This document shows, piece by piece, positions 50,341 to 61,721 of a stretch of DNA of 64,000 nucleotides (position 1 is its first letter; the number at the start of each line of letters is the position of its first letter). A program made the position numbers and the translations under genes. The stretch is from Hermodice carunculata (Eukaryota > Annelida > Polychaeta > Eunicida > Amphinomidae). Below the pieces are notes generated by a model that searched no databases, was not told where the DNA came from, and saw only the letters and a list, made by a program, of their open reading frames with translations. The DNA lies in the NCBI GenBank assembly GCA_964020975.1, contig OZ026629.1, positions 50,507,431-50,571,430 of the forward strand, given 5' to 3'.

Positions 50341-51292
50341 ATACGTATATGTCAGAATGGTTACTGTATTGGCTATACACGGCACATTGGTACTCTCAAA
50401 CAATAACAAGAAAGTACTAATGGAGTTTGTTTTGGTGTTGTTAATGTTGACTGTGGGACATCGAACGGTCAACTGACAGAGTGTCTAATATCTCTATAAA
50501 GATGGATCGTACTGTGCAGGTGGAAAATATTCAACCATACCCACCGGTGGGGGTGGGGGGTGGGGGGGGGGTGAGGGTGCTGCAGAACCACTGCTCAGAA
50601 AATGAAAATACTATACTTGCACCAAACTCTGGTGTCGGCTATAGGCTGGTACCAAGAGCCCATAGTGTAATTAAAAATCAAACTTTCCTGGGAAAGTGCT
50701 ATGGTGATTTACATTTTTAATTAAACTTTTTTACACATGTTACACTGCAATTGAATGGAAATGTACCTTGTGGAAAGGTCAAACAGAGTTGCTTACCATG
50801 TGTTGTTACTTGTCTTTTTGTCCAAAACTGTCAGGCTTTTTTGCTTCAAATCTAATGGTGATTTATATTGTATCGGTCTCTACCAAGTTTCTTCAAATGG
50901 TCTTACTTAGTCCAGTTTGGCATGTGCTGTTATTCCAGCTGTCTAGCTCGTTCTTTGAAATCAGAGCATTAATTTCTTCAGGCACTTGCCACGAATTCCA
51001 GTGCTATGCTAATATTGTACAACCCGCCAAATGGCTGAATGAGTCAATGGCATGACTGCATCAGCAGACTGTATATACCTGTATGTCATCATGTATGTTT
51101 GTTTTTTTATATGTATATGCAAGTTCCACATTTTACCACAATACAAACCAGAGTTTAAGCATCCAGCCTCATTGTACTGCAGATTATTTGAACATAATGG
51201 TCCAAAATCCCTATTACCACGTGGTGGTTCATTGGAGGTGAATGTAGTTGAATTAGGAGAGAATATAGCTCTGTTTAGGACTGAAATTTGTG

Positions 51293-51458
<166 letters not shown>

Positions 51459-51609
51459 ATGCTAATTTGACAGTGAATTAGAAGACTTGTAGTAGTCTTT
51501 GACCATTTATACATTTTTATCCTTAGCAAATGCCTACAACTGGCTGTGTGTTTATAAACTTTCTGTAAATTAAGTTCTTATATGTGAAAGAACATTTACA
51601 TGCTGCCTC

Positions 51610-51692
51610 GTTGACTAAGTGATCCCTGGCTGTACTGGTGCACTCAGGCTGGGCCTACGTGCACCAGTACAGCCCGGTATCACCTAGTCAAC
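51610..51692. repeat. 83-bp palindrome next to a PLE fragment
   Basis: GTTGACTAAGTGAT then CTGTACTGGTGCAC pairs with GTGCACCAGTACAG then ATCACCTAGTCAAC over about 34 bp per arm. The right arm continues into the repeat shared with 21537-21628. Confidence 0.75.
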
Positions 51693-51746
51693 TCGGGCCA
51701 ACTAGTTTGACCCAGTGCACTCTTCTCCATGCCATATCTGTATATT

Positions 51747-52125
51747 GATGTGCAACAACTTTGAATTCAATGGTGACTATTTCATACAAACCAGTTGGAC
51801 TGCATTGGGGACTAAAGTTGCATCCTTATTTGCAAACATTTTCCTGGATGACCTTGAAACCAACAGACTTCTCACCTTCCCTCTCCAACCATGTGTCTGG
51901 TTGAGGTTCATCGATGACATCTTTTGCCATCTGTACCTTTGGTGAAGATCACCTAATGGAATTCATCACACATTTGAATGCCTTGTCACTCACTCTCACC
52001 ATCTTTTTCGGACCAAGAAATCAGTTTCGTAGACACCAGTATGAAACTTGGTGCCAATAGGAAAGTGTATACCACCTTATACACTAAACCTACAGATACT
52101 CATACATACCTGTAAACTACTGCAA
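51747..52125 (+). mobile_element. Penelope-like element fragment, broken
   Basis: NNFEFNGDYF, then TALGTKVASLFANIF, WLRFIDDIF and LYTKPTDTHTYL are successive PLE reverse transcriptase landmarks. The 5' and 3' parts are missing and no GIY-YIG region is seen. It differs in sequence from the copy at 38-40 kb. Old. Confidence 0.8.
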
Positions 52126-53069
52126 ACTGCAAGGATATCCTGACTATATCCTTGACTACGCTCTTGGGAGAGCATGCATGAGCACTGAACAGAGACATGC
52201 TCCTTACCACCAATACCGAGACTGATCGTGTCTCAGATCTAGACAAAGTTTTCTTGATTATTGAACCTCTAGGTAGACATTGCTGTCCACCAAACCATTC
52301 TGTGGCTGACCTTCCATTAACCATCCAGATTTTAGAACACATCCTTATTTCACCTAGGTTGTCACGCACCATGACACTCAGACTTGAATGAGAAAAGCAC
52401 GGATACACCAGTTGTGCACAACCAAATAGTCGGGCCGCAATGTTATGGATAGATAGACTCATTTGCCAAGGCTAAAATTTTATGTTCTAGGTCTATCTAC
52501 CTCTGCATAACTTCCGTCAACCTTTAATTAAGTTGGCTTAGAGACACCACAAAGTTTCTTTGATATTTTTTGTCATTCTGATACATAAGATTCATTACCT
52601 TCTAGTGTTGTAAGGAATAGTGATTTCCATTTCCAGGCTAAATCAGGCATACATGGGACAGCATGATCTGAGTTTGTGGTAACCAAGGACTGGTTACTCT
52701 GCTTGTGATATGTCCTCATATTTATAACACATCACACCAAAACATCAATTCGGATGGTTGACTGGTAGCTCAGTTTGCATCGTAACGTACCACCATTTAT
52801 GATGTTTAGCTAATGTTATTAGCAACATTAACCGTGCTTATAAAAGCAGTGGGTCATGGTGTCCCCAACTGTCACTGATGGGAATTACTTGATTCAAAAC
52901 TGGTCTGGCATCTTCCCTTAGTTTTCCACTGGTCTTGCTTGGTCTTTTTACTTTTTGCTAATAATGTTACGTGCATTATATTTATATATCAAAGTGCTTT
53001 GTATGTCTGAGTTACCAAATCATGAGCTTCATAAATTTGTGTGTGTTTTTTTTCGGCTCTTTTTTGATG

Positions 53070-53325
53070 AAGTCATGTACATTTTCTAAATAAATGCAAC
53101 TGTTTTTGTTGTCCAAGTCTAGCAAAATGTCAAAATGAGGTAAACTTTTTGGCATGATTAAGACATTTCCTTCTTTTTTTTAAACAATGATATGCACATG
53201 CTGTAAATAAATTTAAGTGTTTTTAATGTCTGTGTAGCTAATAAAATGAGGTTTAAATATTTTATTTTTTTCCGTAAAGTTATGTACATTACCAAAATAA
53301 ATTAGTGTTTTTAACGTCTGAATCC
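53070..53325 (+). repeat. Diverged tandem repeat, three units
   Basis: ATGTACATT/ATGCACATG, then AAATAAAT, then GTGTTTTTAA.GTCTG occur at 53077, 53192 and 53283 (spacing about 115 and 90). Confidence 0.6.
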
Positions 53326-53329
53326 CTAA

Positions 53330-54881
53330 AGCAGAACAACACATGTACCTCAATTAATGTCCCTATATTTCAACCTGTGTAATATGAGAAACAAGTCAAC
53401 ATCAAATAAGTCAACACTTACCTCTTTATCTGAAAAAGGTCGCCTATACATGTACATGTATTTCCAGCATCAAAACCGCTATTGTCCATCGATGCTGTCA
53501 CAAAGTGTTGATAGTTTATACACAGAATGCTGACAAAATATTAAAGATGCTCCTAACAGATATATTGATTTCTCATAAATGCAATGCCGAAGTGATAAAA
53601 GTTCCAGGGCATTTAGCAGCTGATCCGATCTTGAGGCTCTTTTTCAGCTATTTAGTGGTCACTGTGATTTATTTTATCACCCATTCAGTGTTTGTTACAG
53701 CAAGGTTTTTCTAGCTGCTGAGTACAGTTCAACTAATATGACACCCCAGCATAAATTGGCACGTGTGGTTTCAGGTGGTGACTTGGTTTTCAGTGAAGGT
53801 GTCCATGTCAGCTGAGAATGGGAACAGTTCTGACTCCTACTAAGATTACATGAACAGGCCCATACCAGACTGAAATTTCACTTATTTTCAACAGCAAAAC
53901 CAATATGTATATAGGCACTTGTATTTAAACATTTTATTATAATATAATTTGAGTGACATTGATCAATGTCTTTAAAATCAGTACTGATACATTCAGATCA
54001 CCAGGCTTTGTTCAGTGTTCACTTTATCAAAATTTGGGATATCCCCAGCAATGTGTGCTGGGAAAGAAAGTTGGAACATTTTTTTTTTTTTTTTTTTTTT
54101 AAAGTGTCAAATCATCATGTTCATGTCCTGACAAAACATGACTACATCTTCATAATATAAACTATGAATTGTAACTATGATAACATTGGTACATGTCTAT
54201 GTGTATCTATGAGGCATTATTTTTTTGTGTAAGCACTTTAACCTTGTGATTCAATACATTTACATGAAACTTGAAGCACAATTGTATTAGCTCCAAAGGA
54301 TGTGGGACATTAAAAAGTGGGATATGAGGTCACTTATGGATCACAGTGGTGACTGATCTGAGCCATGTTAGCAGTTACTTTCTTAGTGATCACAAGGTGG
54401 CAGTGCCTTACAGTCTCAACCAGTGTTTTCAGTGGTACTCACCAGACTGCAGCACTATGCAGTCTCAACACAAGACCTCACCATGAATCACTTGAATATG
54501 ATCCAGCATCCCACAATTAGTAATGTACTTACCACAATACTAATATAAGAATGGTTTACTTTATTGTCTGGATCACTCGTTGTGGGACAAGAAGTTGCAG
54601 TTATTTGGCATCCAGTGTCATGTAATTATGTGCCTATTTTAATATCAATAGTTAGGTGACATGTACAATTCTGAGGGCATCTTAAGACCTTTAGCTTGTT
54701 GTTTACCCTTACTTTTCATACATTTACACAAATGTTTCCTGCCAAGAAAGACAAACAGTGATTAGAAAATTTCTCAGGATTATCTTATGTGTTCAAATAC
54801 TAATCTCCTCTTTGCACATACAGAACCATCATCATTTGTACTCAAATGAGATGTATCATTTTATTTTTTTACCATTTCCAG
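53330..54881. other. Upstream of the host exon; no exon recognised
   Basis: Probably intron or 5' flank of the gene whose first coding exon is at 54947; no CpG-rich promoter-like block is visible. A 24-base T run lies at 54078. Confidence 0.4.
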
Positions 54882-54946
54882 GTGACTAGACCATCATGAT
54901 AAACTCATAGCATTGATCATCCAGCAGTTCACACTGCAGAGACAAG

Positions 54947-55058
54947 ATGGCAGCACTGAAGATTAAGGTGCAGCTGATCTCACCAAAATGGTTTTACATC
55001 ACTCTTGCTGTCCTTCTACTGTCTGCATGCTCAACAGAGGAGTTGGTCGGCCACGGAA
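54947..55058 (+). CDS. First coding exon of an unidentified secreted or membrane protein (signal peptide, phase-1 intron)
   Basis: The ATG sits in a strong context (A at -3, G at +4) and opens 37 codons plus one base. The peptide begins MAALKIKVQL, has lysines at positions 5, 7 and 14, then a hydrophobic run WFYITLAVLLLSACS: a typical signal peptide with likely cleavage around SACS. The exon ends at a clean donor (AA|GTAAGT) in phase 1, the usual intron phase after signal-peptide exons of multidomain secreted or receptor proteins. Upstream, a pyrimidine-rich stretch ending TTTCCAG at 54881 is a credible acceptor, so the exon probably begins at 54882 and holds 65 bases of 5' UTR with one tiny upstream ORF. 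Read without splicing, the frame stops at about 55114. No second exon is recognisable in the remaining 9 kb, which is repeats, so intron 1 is long. The family cannot be told from 37 residues. Confidence 0.6.
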
Positions 55059-55172
55059 GTAAGTTTCTTGTAGCAAACCTCCAATCTGTAGAGGGTACTC
55101 CACCAAATTCATGAGTATGCAAAGGAATAGTAACCATGGTAATTTGGGTGTCTGTTTTGTGAGCTCCATAAT

Positions 55173-55576
55173 CAGAGGTTCCAAAACTCCAGAATTTTCA
55201 GGAGATCTCCCGAGGTTTAACACATTTGTTTAAAGTCTCCTGATCTCCCTAGCCTTGAAAAAAAAAACCCTCCTGAATTATCAATCCCCCCCCCCCCAAA
55301 AAAAAAAATAATATTTTGCATAAATTGTTTGTATTGTGACACTGTTTTTGTGTATTTAGTACTAACTGACTGTGGTTAAGAGGATTTTAAATGTGTTTTC
55401 CTATTCCTTTTCTTACAACTGATTTTTTGGAATTTAAAACCACCAGAATGTCTCGCGTCTGAAGGGGGTATGCCCCTCTCCAGAGCCCTCCACCCATCGT
55501 CCACGCAGTCTCCTGAATTCCTATTGATAAATCAGTAACCTCTCCTGAATTGAGAGAAAAGAACTTGGAACCTCTG
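55173..55576. mobile_element. hAT-like MITE in intron 1 of the secreted-protein gene
   Basis: The 404-bp element begins CAGAGGTTCCAA and ends TTGGAACCTCTG (perfect 12-bp TIR). Flanks CATAAT and CAAAAT agree at five of six bases. The interior has CTCCTGAATT repeats and C/A homopolymers. Confidence 0.65.
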
Positions 55577-56028
55577 CAAAATTGAAGTCAATTATGTTCA
55601 TCACATTAACATAGAATACAGACATCACAATGGTCCTGCTTACATAAGGCCAGCACAAATGTGTCAAATTAATATGACAGAAAACATAATGAGAATTATA
55701 TTTTATACACAGGCTGCATGGAGAAGGAGCTTTTGTAGAGGGGGTGGCCAGTCGGTGTGGGTGAGTGGGGTAGGGTGAGGTGGGGGAAGAGCCAGAGCTT
55801 ATAACAGGGCATTCACTCTCTGAACAAATTTCACATCGTCATCAGCATATAATGTACATGGGTACAGCAGACGGAGTAACTCTTTCAGTGCCAATCACAT
55901 CTAAAGTCTCTCTACCTAAGTCAGACAAGTGTGAATTATCATTAGGATCCCAGATCTGTATACCTCATTTTAAAAAAACTTCCATTCAAGTACCAGTATG
56001 CCTATAGTTCCAGAGAGAATACCCCAAG

Positions 56029-56082
56029 TCAACAGCTTTTCTCCACATGCTGCGCCCAATGCGCGTTGAGAAAAGCTGTTGA
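56029..56082. repeat. Foldback hairpin, CAACAGCTTT group, copy 3
   Basis: TCAACAGCTTTTCTC pairs perfectly with GAGAAAAGCTGTTGA; an inner GCGC-CCAAT-GCGC adds a second stem. The right flank TTCAGTTC mirrors the ACTGAGT flank of the other copies. Confidence 0.75.
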
Positions 56083-56367
56083 TTCAGTTCAAAATGAGGC
56101 ACTGAAAGGGTTAACATATACATAATATATGCACCAGTAAAGATGTGGTCCTATTAACAATTTTTCATAGTGTTGATGAATTGCTGTCTTTGGTTATAAA
56201 TAATTGATAAAGATATGCTCTGACTCTCCAGGACATTGTCTTTGCAGTGGAACTCAACTGACAACATATACTAGCACCCAAGACTGTCACCTATGATAGT
56301 ACTTAAAATCTGTTTACTGTATTAATGATAATTCAGATTGTAATAAATGACATGCAAAACACTTTTT

Positions 56368-58541
56368 ATGCCCCCCTTCGAAGAAGGTGGGGCATATAGC
56401 GTTGCACATGTCTGTAAGGTCGGTCGGTCGGTCGGTCGGTCTGTCGGTCGGTAGACTGTGGTTTCCACACAATAACTCAAGAAGTTTTTGAGCTAGGACT
56501 TTGATACTGTACAGGTGTATTATTCTGGTCAGAAGCTAGGCAAAGTTCGAAGATGGGTGACCTTGACCTAATTTCCAAGGTCACAGTGGTACCTGAGGTA
56601 ACTTTGGTTTCCGCACAATAACTGAAGAGGTTTTTAAGCTAGGACTTTTATATTGCACAGGATTATAGTCCATATTTGGGGCTAGGCGAAGTTTGAAGAT
56701 GGATGACCGTGACCTTATTTTAAAGGTCACAGAGCCATTTTACTGAATATGGTTTGATGCTTTCTGCATGATAACTTATACCTTGGAGCTAGAACTTTTA
56801 TATTGCACAGCTTTATGGTTTTGTGTAAGGGCTAGGTTGAGTTTGAAGATGGGTGACCTTGATCCAGTTTTCAGGGTCACAGAGAGATTGTAAAATTCCT
56901 ATGGTTTCCACACAATAACGCAAGAAGCTTTTGAGCTAGGACTTTGATACTGTACAGGTATATCATTCTAGTCAAAAGGTAGGCAAACTTTGAAGATGGG
57001 TGACCTGTACCTAATTTCCAAGGTCAGAGTGCTACCTGAGGTAACTTTGGTTTCCACACAATAACTGAAGAAGTTTTTAAGCTATGACTTTTATATTACA
57101 CAGGATTATAGTCCATATTTGGGGCTAGGCGAAGTTTGAAGATGGATGACCTTGACCTCATTTTAAAGGTCACAGAGCCACTTTACTGAATATGGTTTGA
57201 TGTTTTCTGCATGATAACTTATACATTGGAGCTAGAACTTTTATATTGCACAGCTTTATGGTTCTCTGCAAGGGCTAGGTTGAGTTTGAAGATGGGTGAC
57301 CTTGACCCAGTTTTCAGGGTCACAGAGAGATCTTAGAATTCCTGTGGTTTCCGCACAATCACTCAAGAAGTTTTTAATCCAGGACTTTGATACTGTACAG
57401 GTGTATTATTCTAGTCAAAAGGTAGGCAAAGTTTGAAGATGGGTGACCTTGACCTAATTTCCAAGGTCACAGTGGTACCTGAGGTAAATTTAGTTTCCGC
57501 ACAACAACTGAAGAGGTTTTTAAGCTAGGACTTTTGTATTGCACAGGATTATAGTCCATATTTGGGGCTAGGCGAAGTTCGAAGATGGATGACCGTGACC
57601 TCATTTTAAAGGTCACAGAGCCACTTTACTGAATATGGTTTGATGCTTTCTGCATGATAACTTATACCTTGGAGCTAGAACTTTTATATTGCACAGCTTT
57701 ATGGTTTTGTGTAAGGGCTAGGTTGAGAATGAAGATGGGTGACCTTGACCCAGTTTTCAGGGTCACAGAGAGATCTTAGAATTCCTGTGGTTTCTGCACG
57801 ATAACTCAAGAAGTTTTTAAGTTAGGACTTGGATACTTTACAGGTCTATAGTTCTTGCAAAGGGCCAGAAGAAGTTTAAAGTTTGGTGACCTTGATTTAA
57901 TTTCCAAGGACACGTTGGTACCCTGAGTAAACTTTGGTTTCCACATGATAACTGAAGAGGTTTTTAAACTAGGACTTTTATATTGCACTTGATAATTGGC
58001 CATATTAGGGGCTAGGTCAAGTTTGAAGATGGGTGACCTTGACCTAATTTCAAAGGTCACAGAGCCATTTGGTTGAATACTGTTTCTGCATGATAACTTG
58101 CATTTTAGAGGTAGCAGTTTCATATTGCACAGCTCTATGGTTGCCTATAAGGGCTAGTTTGAGTTTGTAGATGGGTGACCTTGACCCAGTTTTGAGGGTC
58201 ACACACAGACAGTAGACTTCCTGTGGTTTGCACAATAACTGAAGGTCAAGTAAAAATGAGTGACCTTGCCCTAATTTCCAAGGTCATAAAGCCACTTTGC
58301 TGAATATGATTTCTAAATGATGACTAGTTTTACAGCTATTACTTTTATATTGTCCAGGTTTTTAGTCTTTTTTTAAGGGCTAGATTAAAGTTTAAAGATA
58401 TATGACATTGATGTATGATCAACCTTCACTAATTTTGTAAGGTCACAAGTGCCCCATCTACCACTATCAATAGGGTAGTGAGGGCGAGGGCAAGGGTAAT
58501 GAGGGTGGGGGGGCATCTATGTTTTACAAACCTATCTTGTT
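56368..58541 (+). mobile_element. Family P element, long form (P2) with 443-bp higher-order repeat
   Basis: The 2174-bp element has head ATGCCCCCCTTCGAAGAAGG and a (GGTC)n tract (56418-56450). Monomers A (146), B (145) and C (152) repeat: A starts at 56459, 56902, 57345 and 57788; B at 56605, 57048, 57491 and 57935; C at 56750, 57193, 57636 and about 58080. The right end GGGGGGCAT and CTTGTT match P1. Sequence is non-coding. Confidence 0.85.
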
Positions 58542-59244
58542 AGTATTTGAGTTCTCCAGAATAGTAGTAGCAGGCTTAAAGGGGTGGGGGGTGGAGGTCC
58601 CAGTAGGCTGGTACCGGAACCAGTTTTGTCCTAGTTTAGTGTGCAGAAAATGTTAATCTACCACAATAATGGCCAGTACAAAGTACATAAAATAGGAGGG
58701 TCTCCAGTACACTGGTACAGTAAATATAATGCCCCTATATTCCAGTACAGAAATACCCTTTACTCCTCTCTAATTTGCACATAAGTAACTTAAAACTTAT
58801 GCTTTCAGAAAAATCCCTCATGGTAAACATGTATGATCAAAATACTTATGTAAATTTTAACACCTGATGTGCAAAATTAACCAAATAATTCCCCACTGAA
58901 TCCAGTGGGAATACACACGTGTGGCCTGGAAGACTTCATGTATTGATTGTGTCCTTCAGCATATACACATAGATTTGCTTATTGTGGTCTCTCCTGTTGG
59001 GTCTGTAAGCAGAAATATTTGATTCAAAGCAGTGTTCAATTTCAAACTGATAGCAGAGACTAGAGACACAGCTATAACTACATGTATGTAGTCTGAAATG
59101 TTAAATCAATGATATTGATGGGAACTGTTGTGAAATTATTCAAGACACAATTAAGTGAACATGATTTTGGTCTGCAGAATTGCATTGATGTTGTGAGTTA
59201 ACTGTTATCATGAGCCACCTGGGCAAAGTTATCATTTTTTTTTT

Positions 59245-59540
59245 ACCTCTGCTGACTTGTTAGTCAGTTAAGGTTATGTGGTGGGTCTCTTGTCTATTGT
59301 CTGTCAGTCCCTTTCATCCATAATTGACATTTTGTACGCCAAAACTGTCAGCCAGATTCACTTCAACTTTGAAAGGAATGCACTGCAAGTGGATGTCTAG
59401 CAAGTTTGTTCAACTGGTCAGGCTCCATTGATTTGTTAGCTCAGCTGACCTGTCAGTCAGCAGAGCTAATCTCGCTGGTATGTCTTGAAACATGGTGGGA
59501 CTGTACCATGGGTGTATCATGGGTGGTCATGGTCCAGTGA

Positions 59541-59574
<34 letters not shown>

Positions 59575-60406
59575 CTGACAGTTTTCAGGCCATAACTCAA
59601 AAAATTTCCGCTTTTGGCTTTCATATTGCAGATGCAACGAAGATGGATCACCTTGACCCAAATCCTAATGTCACAGAGCCGGGGAGGGGGTGGAGGCATA
59701 GATCTAGCAATCACTGAGTGCATTTCAGTTGGATTTGTGATTATTTATTTTCTTTTTGGGTCATTGTTAGGCAAAATTATAAAAAGTACTCTTCTCCGAA
59801 ACAGTCTGGCCAATTGCTTTTAAATTACGTGGGGACACTTGAGGGACCCTTAGACCTTAATTTGTTCAATAGGTGGCACTTTATCTATTTTAGATTCTAT
59901 TTTTTCTAATGAATTTGTGTGTGTTGGCTATTTTTAACTTCATCTCCAAGACTGTCACTAAGATTGTGCTAAAACTTGTTGGCAATGTTCACAGTGGAAG
60001 GGCCAGATATAGTTCTTCGTCAGATGACAATACTTTGAATCCTAAATTTTAATGAAGTTTTCAATTCAGATGGGTTTTGGTTAATGCTTGTATTCCTATT
60101 GATTACTATGTAAGTCTGGGGATTGCAATGTTAACTTACATTCTCAGCTTCTTCTCCAAAACCACTGGCCAGATTCATTTCAAATTAAGTGGAGCTGTAC
60201 TTTGAGTGGGTGTCTACCAAGTTTCTTCAAATGGTCATGAATCAGTTATTTTTGATTTTTAATGAATTCTTTTGTACATTTTTGGGCAAAATCTTTAGAA
60301 GAACTTTGTTTCCAAAACTTCTTTGAAAATTGCTTTGAAATTGCATAGGGACACTTTTGGGGACCCTGGACCTTAATTTGGTCAACAGGTGTGCTGCAGT
60401 TTTTTT
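59245..60406 (+). mobile_element. Two old family S copies, nested
   Basis: Heads at 59245 (ACCTCTGCTGACTTG) and 59438 (AGCTCAGCTGACCTG) are both diverged. A (GT)15 tract lies at 59543-59572, then S text to 60406 with an unrelated insert at about 59573-59730. Confidence 0.55.
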
Positions 60407-61688
60407 AGCTCAGCTGACTTGTCAGTCAGCTGAGCTTATCTTATGGTCCTCCTTCCGTCATCCGTCGTCCGTCCGTCCGTCCGCTAATTTACATTTTCGA
60501 CTTCTTCTCCAAAACTGTCATCCAGATGAACTTTAAACTTGGTGGGGATGTACCTTGGATGGGTGTCTACCAGGTTTGTTCGAATGGTCATGCTCCAGTG
60601 ATTTTTGGATTTTAAATGAATTTTTTTGTTCTTTTTTTGGACAAGTCTTAAAAAATCTTCTCCAAAAGTGCTTACTCAATTGCTCTGATATCACACGGAA
60701 AGACACCTAGGGACACCTATTTCTTAATTTGTTCACCAGGTGGCGCTGCAATTTTTTCTATTTTTTTACCTCAGCTGACTTGTCAGTCAGCTGAGGTTTT
60801 TTGAGGGTCCGTCGTCCGTCCGTCGTCCGTCCGTCCGTCGTCCACAATTCACATTTTCGACTTCTTCTCAAAAACCGTCAGCCAGATTCACTTCAAACTT
60901 GGTGGAAATGTGCCTTGGGTGGGTCTCTACCAAGTTTGTTCAAATGGTCACGGTCCAGTGATTTTTGGATTTTTAATGATTTTTTTTGTTCTTTTTTGGG
61001 TAAATCTTAAAAAATCTTCTCCGAAACCGCTCACCCAATTGCTTTGATATCACACAGGAAGACTCCCTGGGACTCCTAGTTCTTAATTTGTTCACCAGGT
61101 GGCGCTGCAATTTTTTCCTAATTTTTTATGAATTTTTGTGTGTTATAGCTATTTTCGACTTCTTCTCCAGAACCGTCGCTCAGATTAAGCTGAAACATGG
61201 TGGATATGTTCCTTGTAGAAGGGTCAAACAAAGTTGTTCACTATGTGGGAATGCTGCGGATTCCTGATTTTTTATGATTTTTTCAATTCGGGAACTTGTC
61301 NNNNNNNNNNNNNNNNNNNNNNNNNNNNNNNNNNNNNNNNNNNNNNNNNNNNNNNNNNNNNNNNNNNNNNNNNNNNNNNNNNNNNNNNNNNNNNNNNNNN
61401 NNNNNNNNNNNNNNNNNNNNNNNNNNNNNNNNNNNNNNNNNNNNNNNNNNNNNNNNNNNNNNNNNNNNNNNNNNNNNNNNNNNNNNNNNNNNNNNNNNNN
61501 GGTCAATGCAGCTCTCCTATTGATTACTATGGAAGTCAATGGGCATTCTAATGCTAATTCACATTTTCAACTTCTTCTCCAAAACCGTCATCCAGATTAA
61601 CTTCAAACTTGGTGGCAATGTACCTTGAGTGGGTTTCTACCAATTTTGTTCAAATGTTCATGCTCCAGTGATTTTTGGATTTTTAATG

Positions 61689-61721
<33 letters not shown>

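Noticed and set aside
52100-52462. 120-codon minus-strand frame over the PLE fragment
   Set aside because: Antisense or flanking to PLE text, with no recognisable domain.
58050-58235. Frames repeated at 33.9-34.1 and 58.0-58.2 kb with similar proteins
   Set aside because: Similarity comes from the P element monomers; no coding bias.
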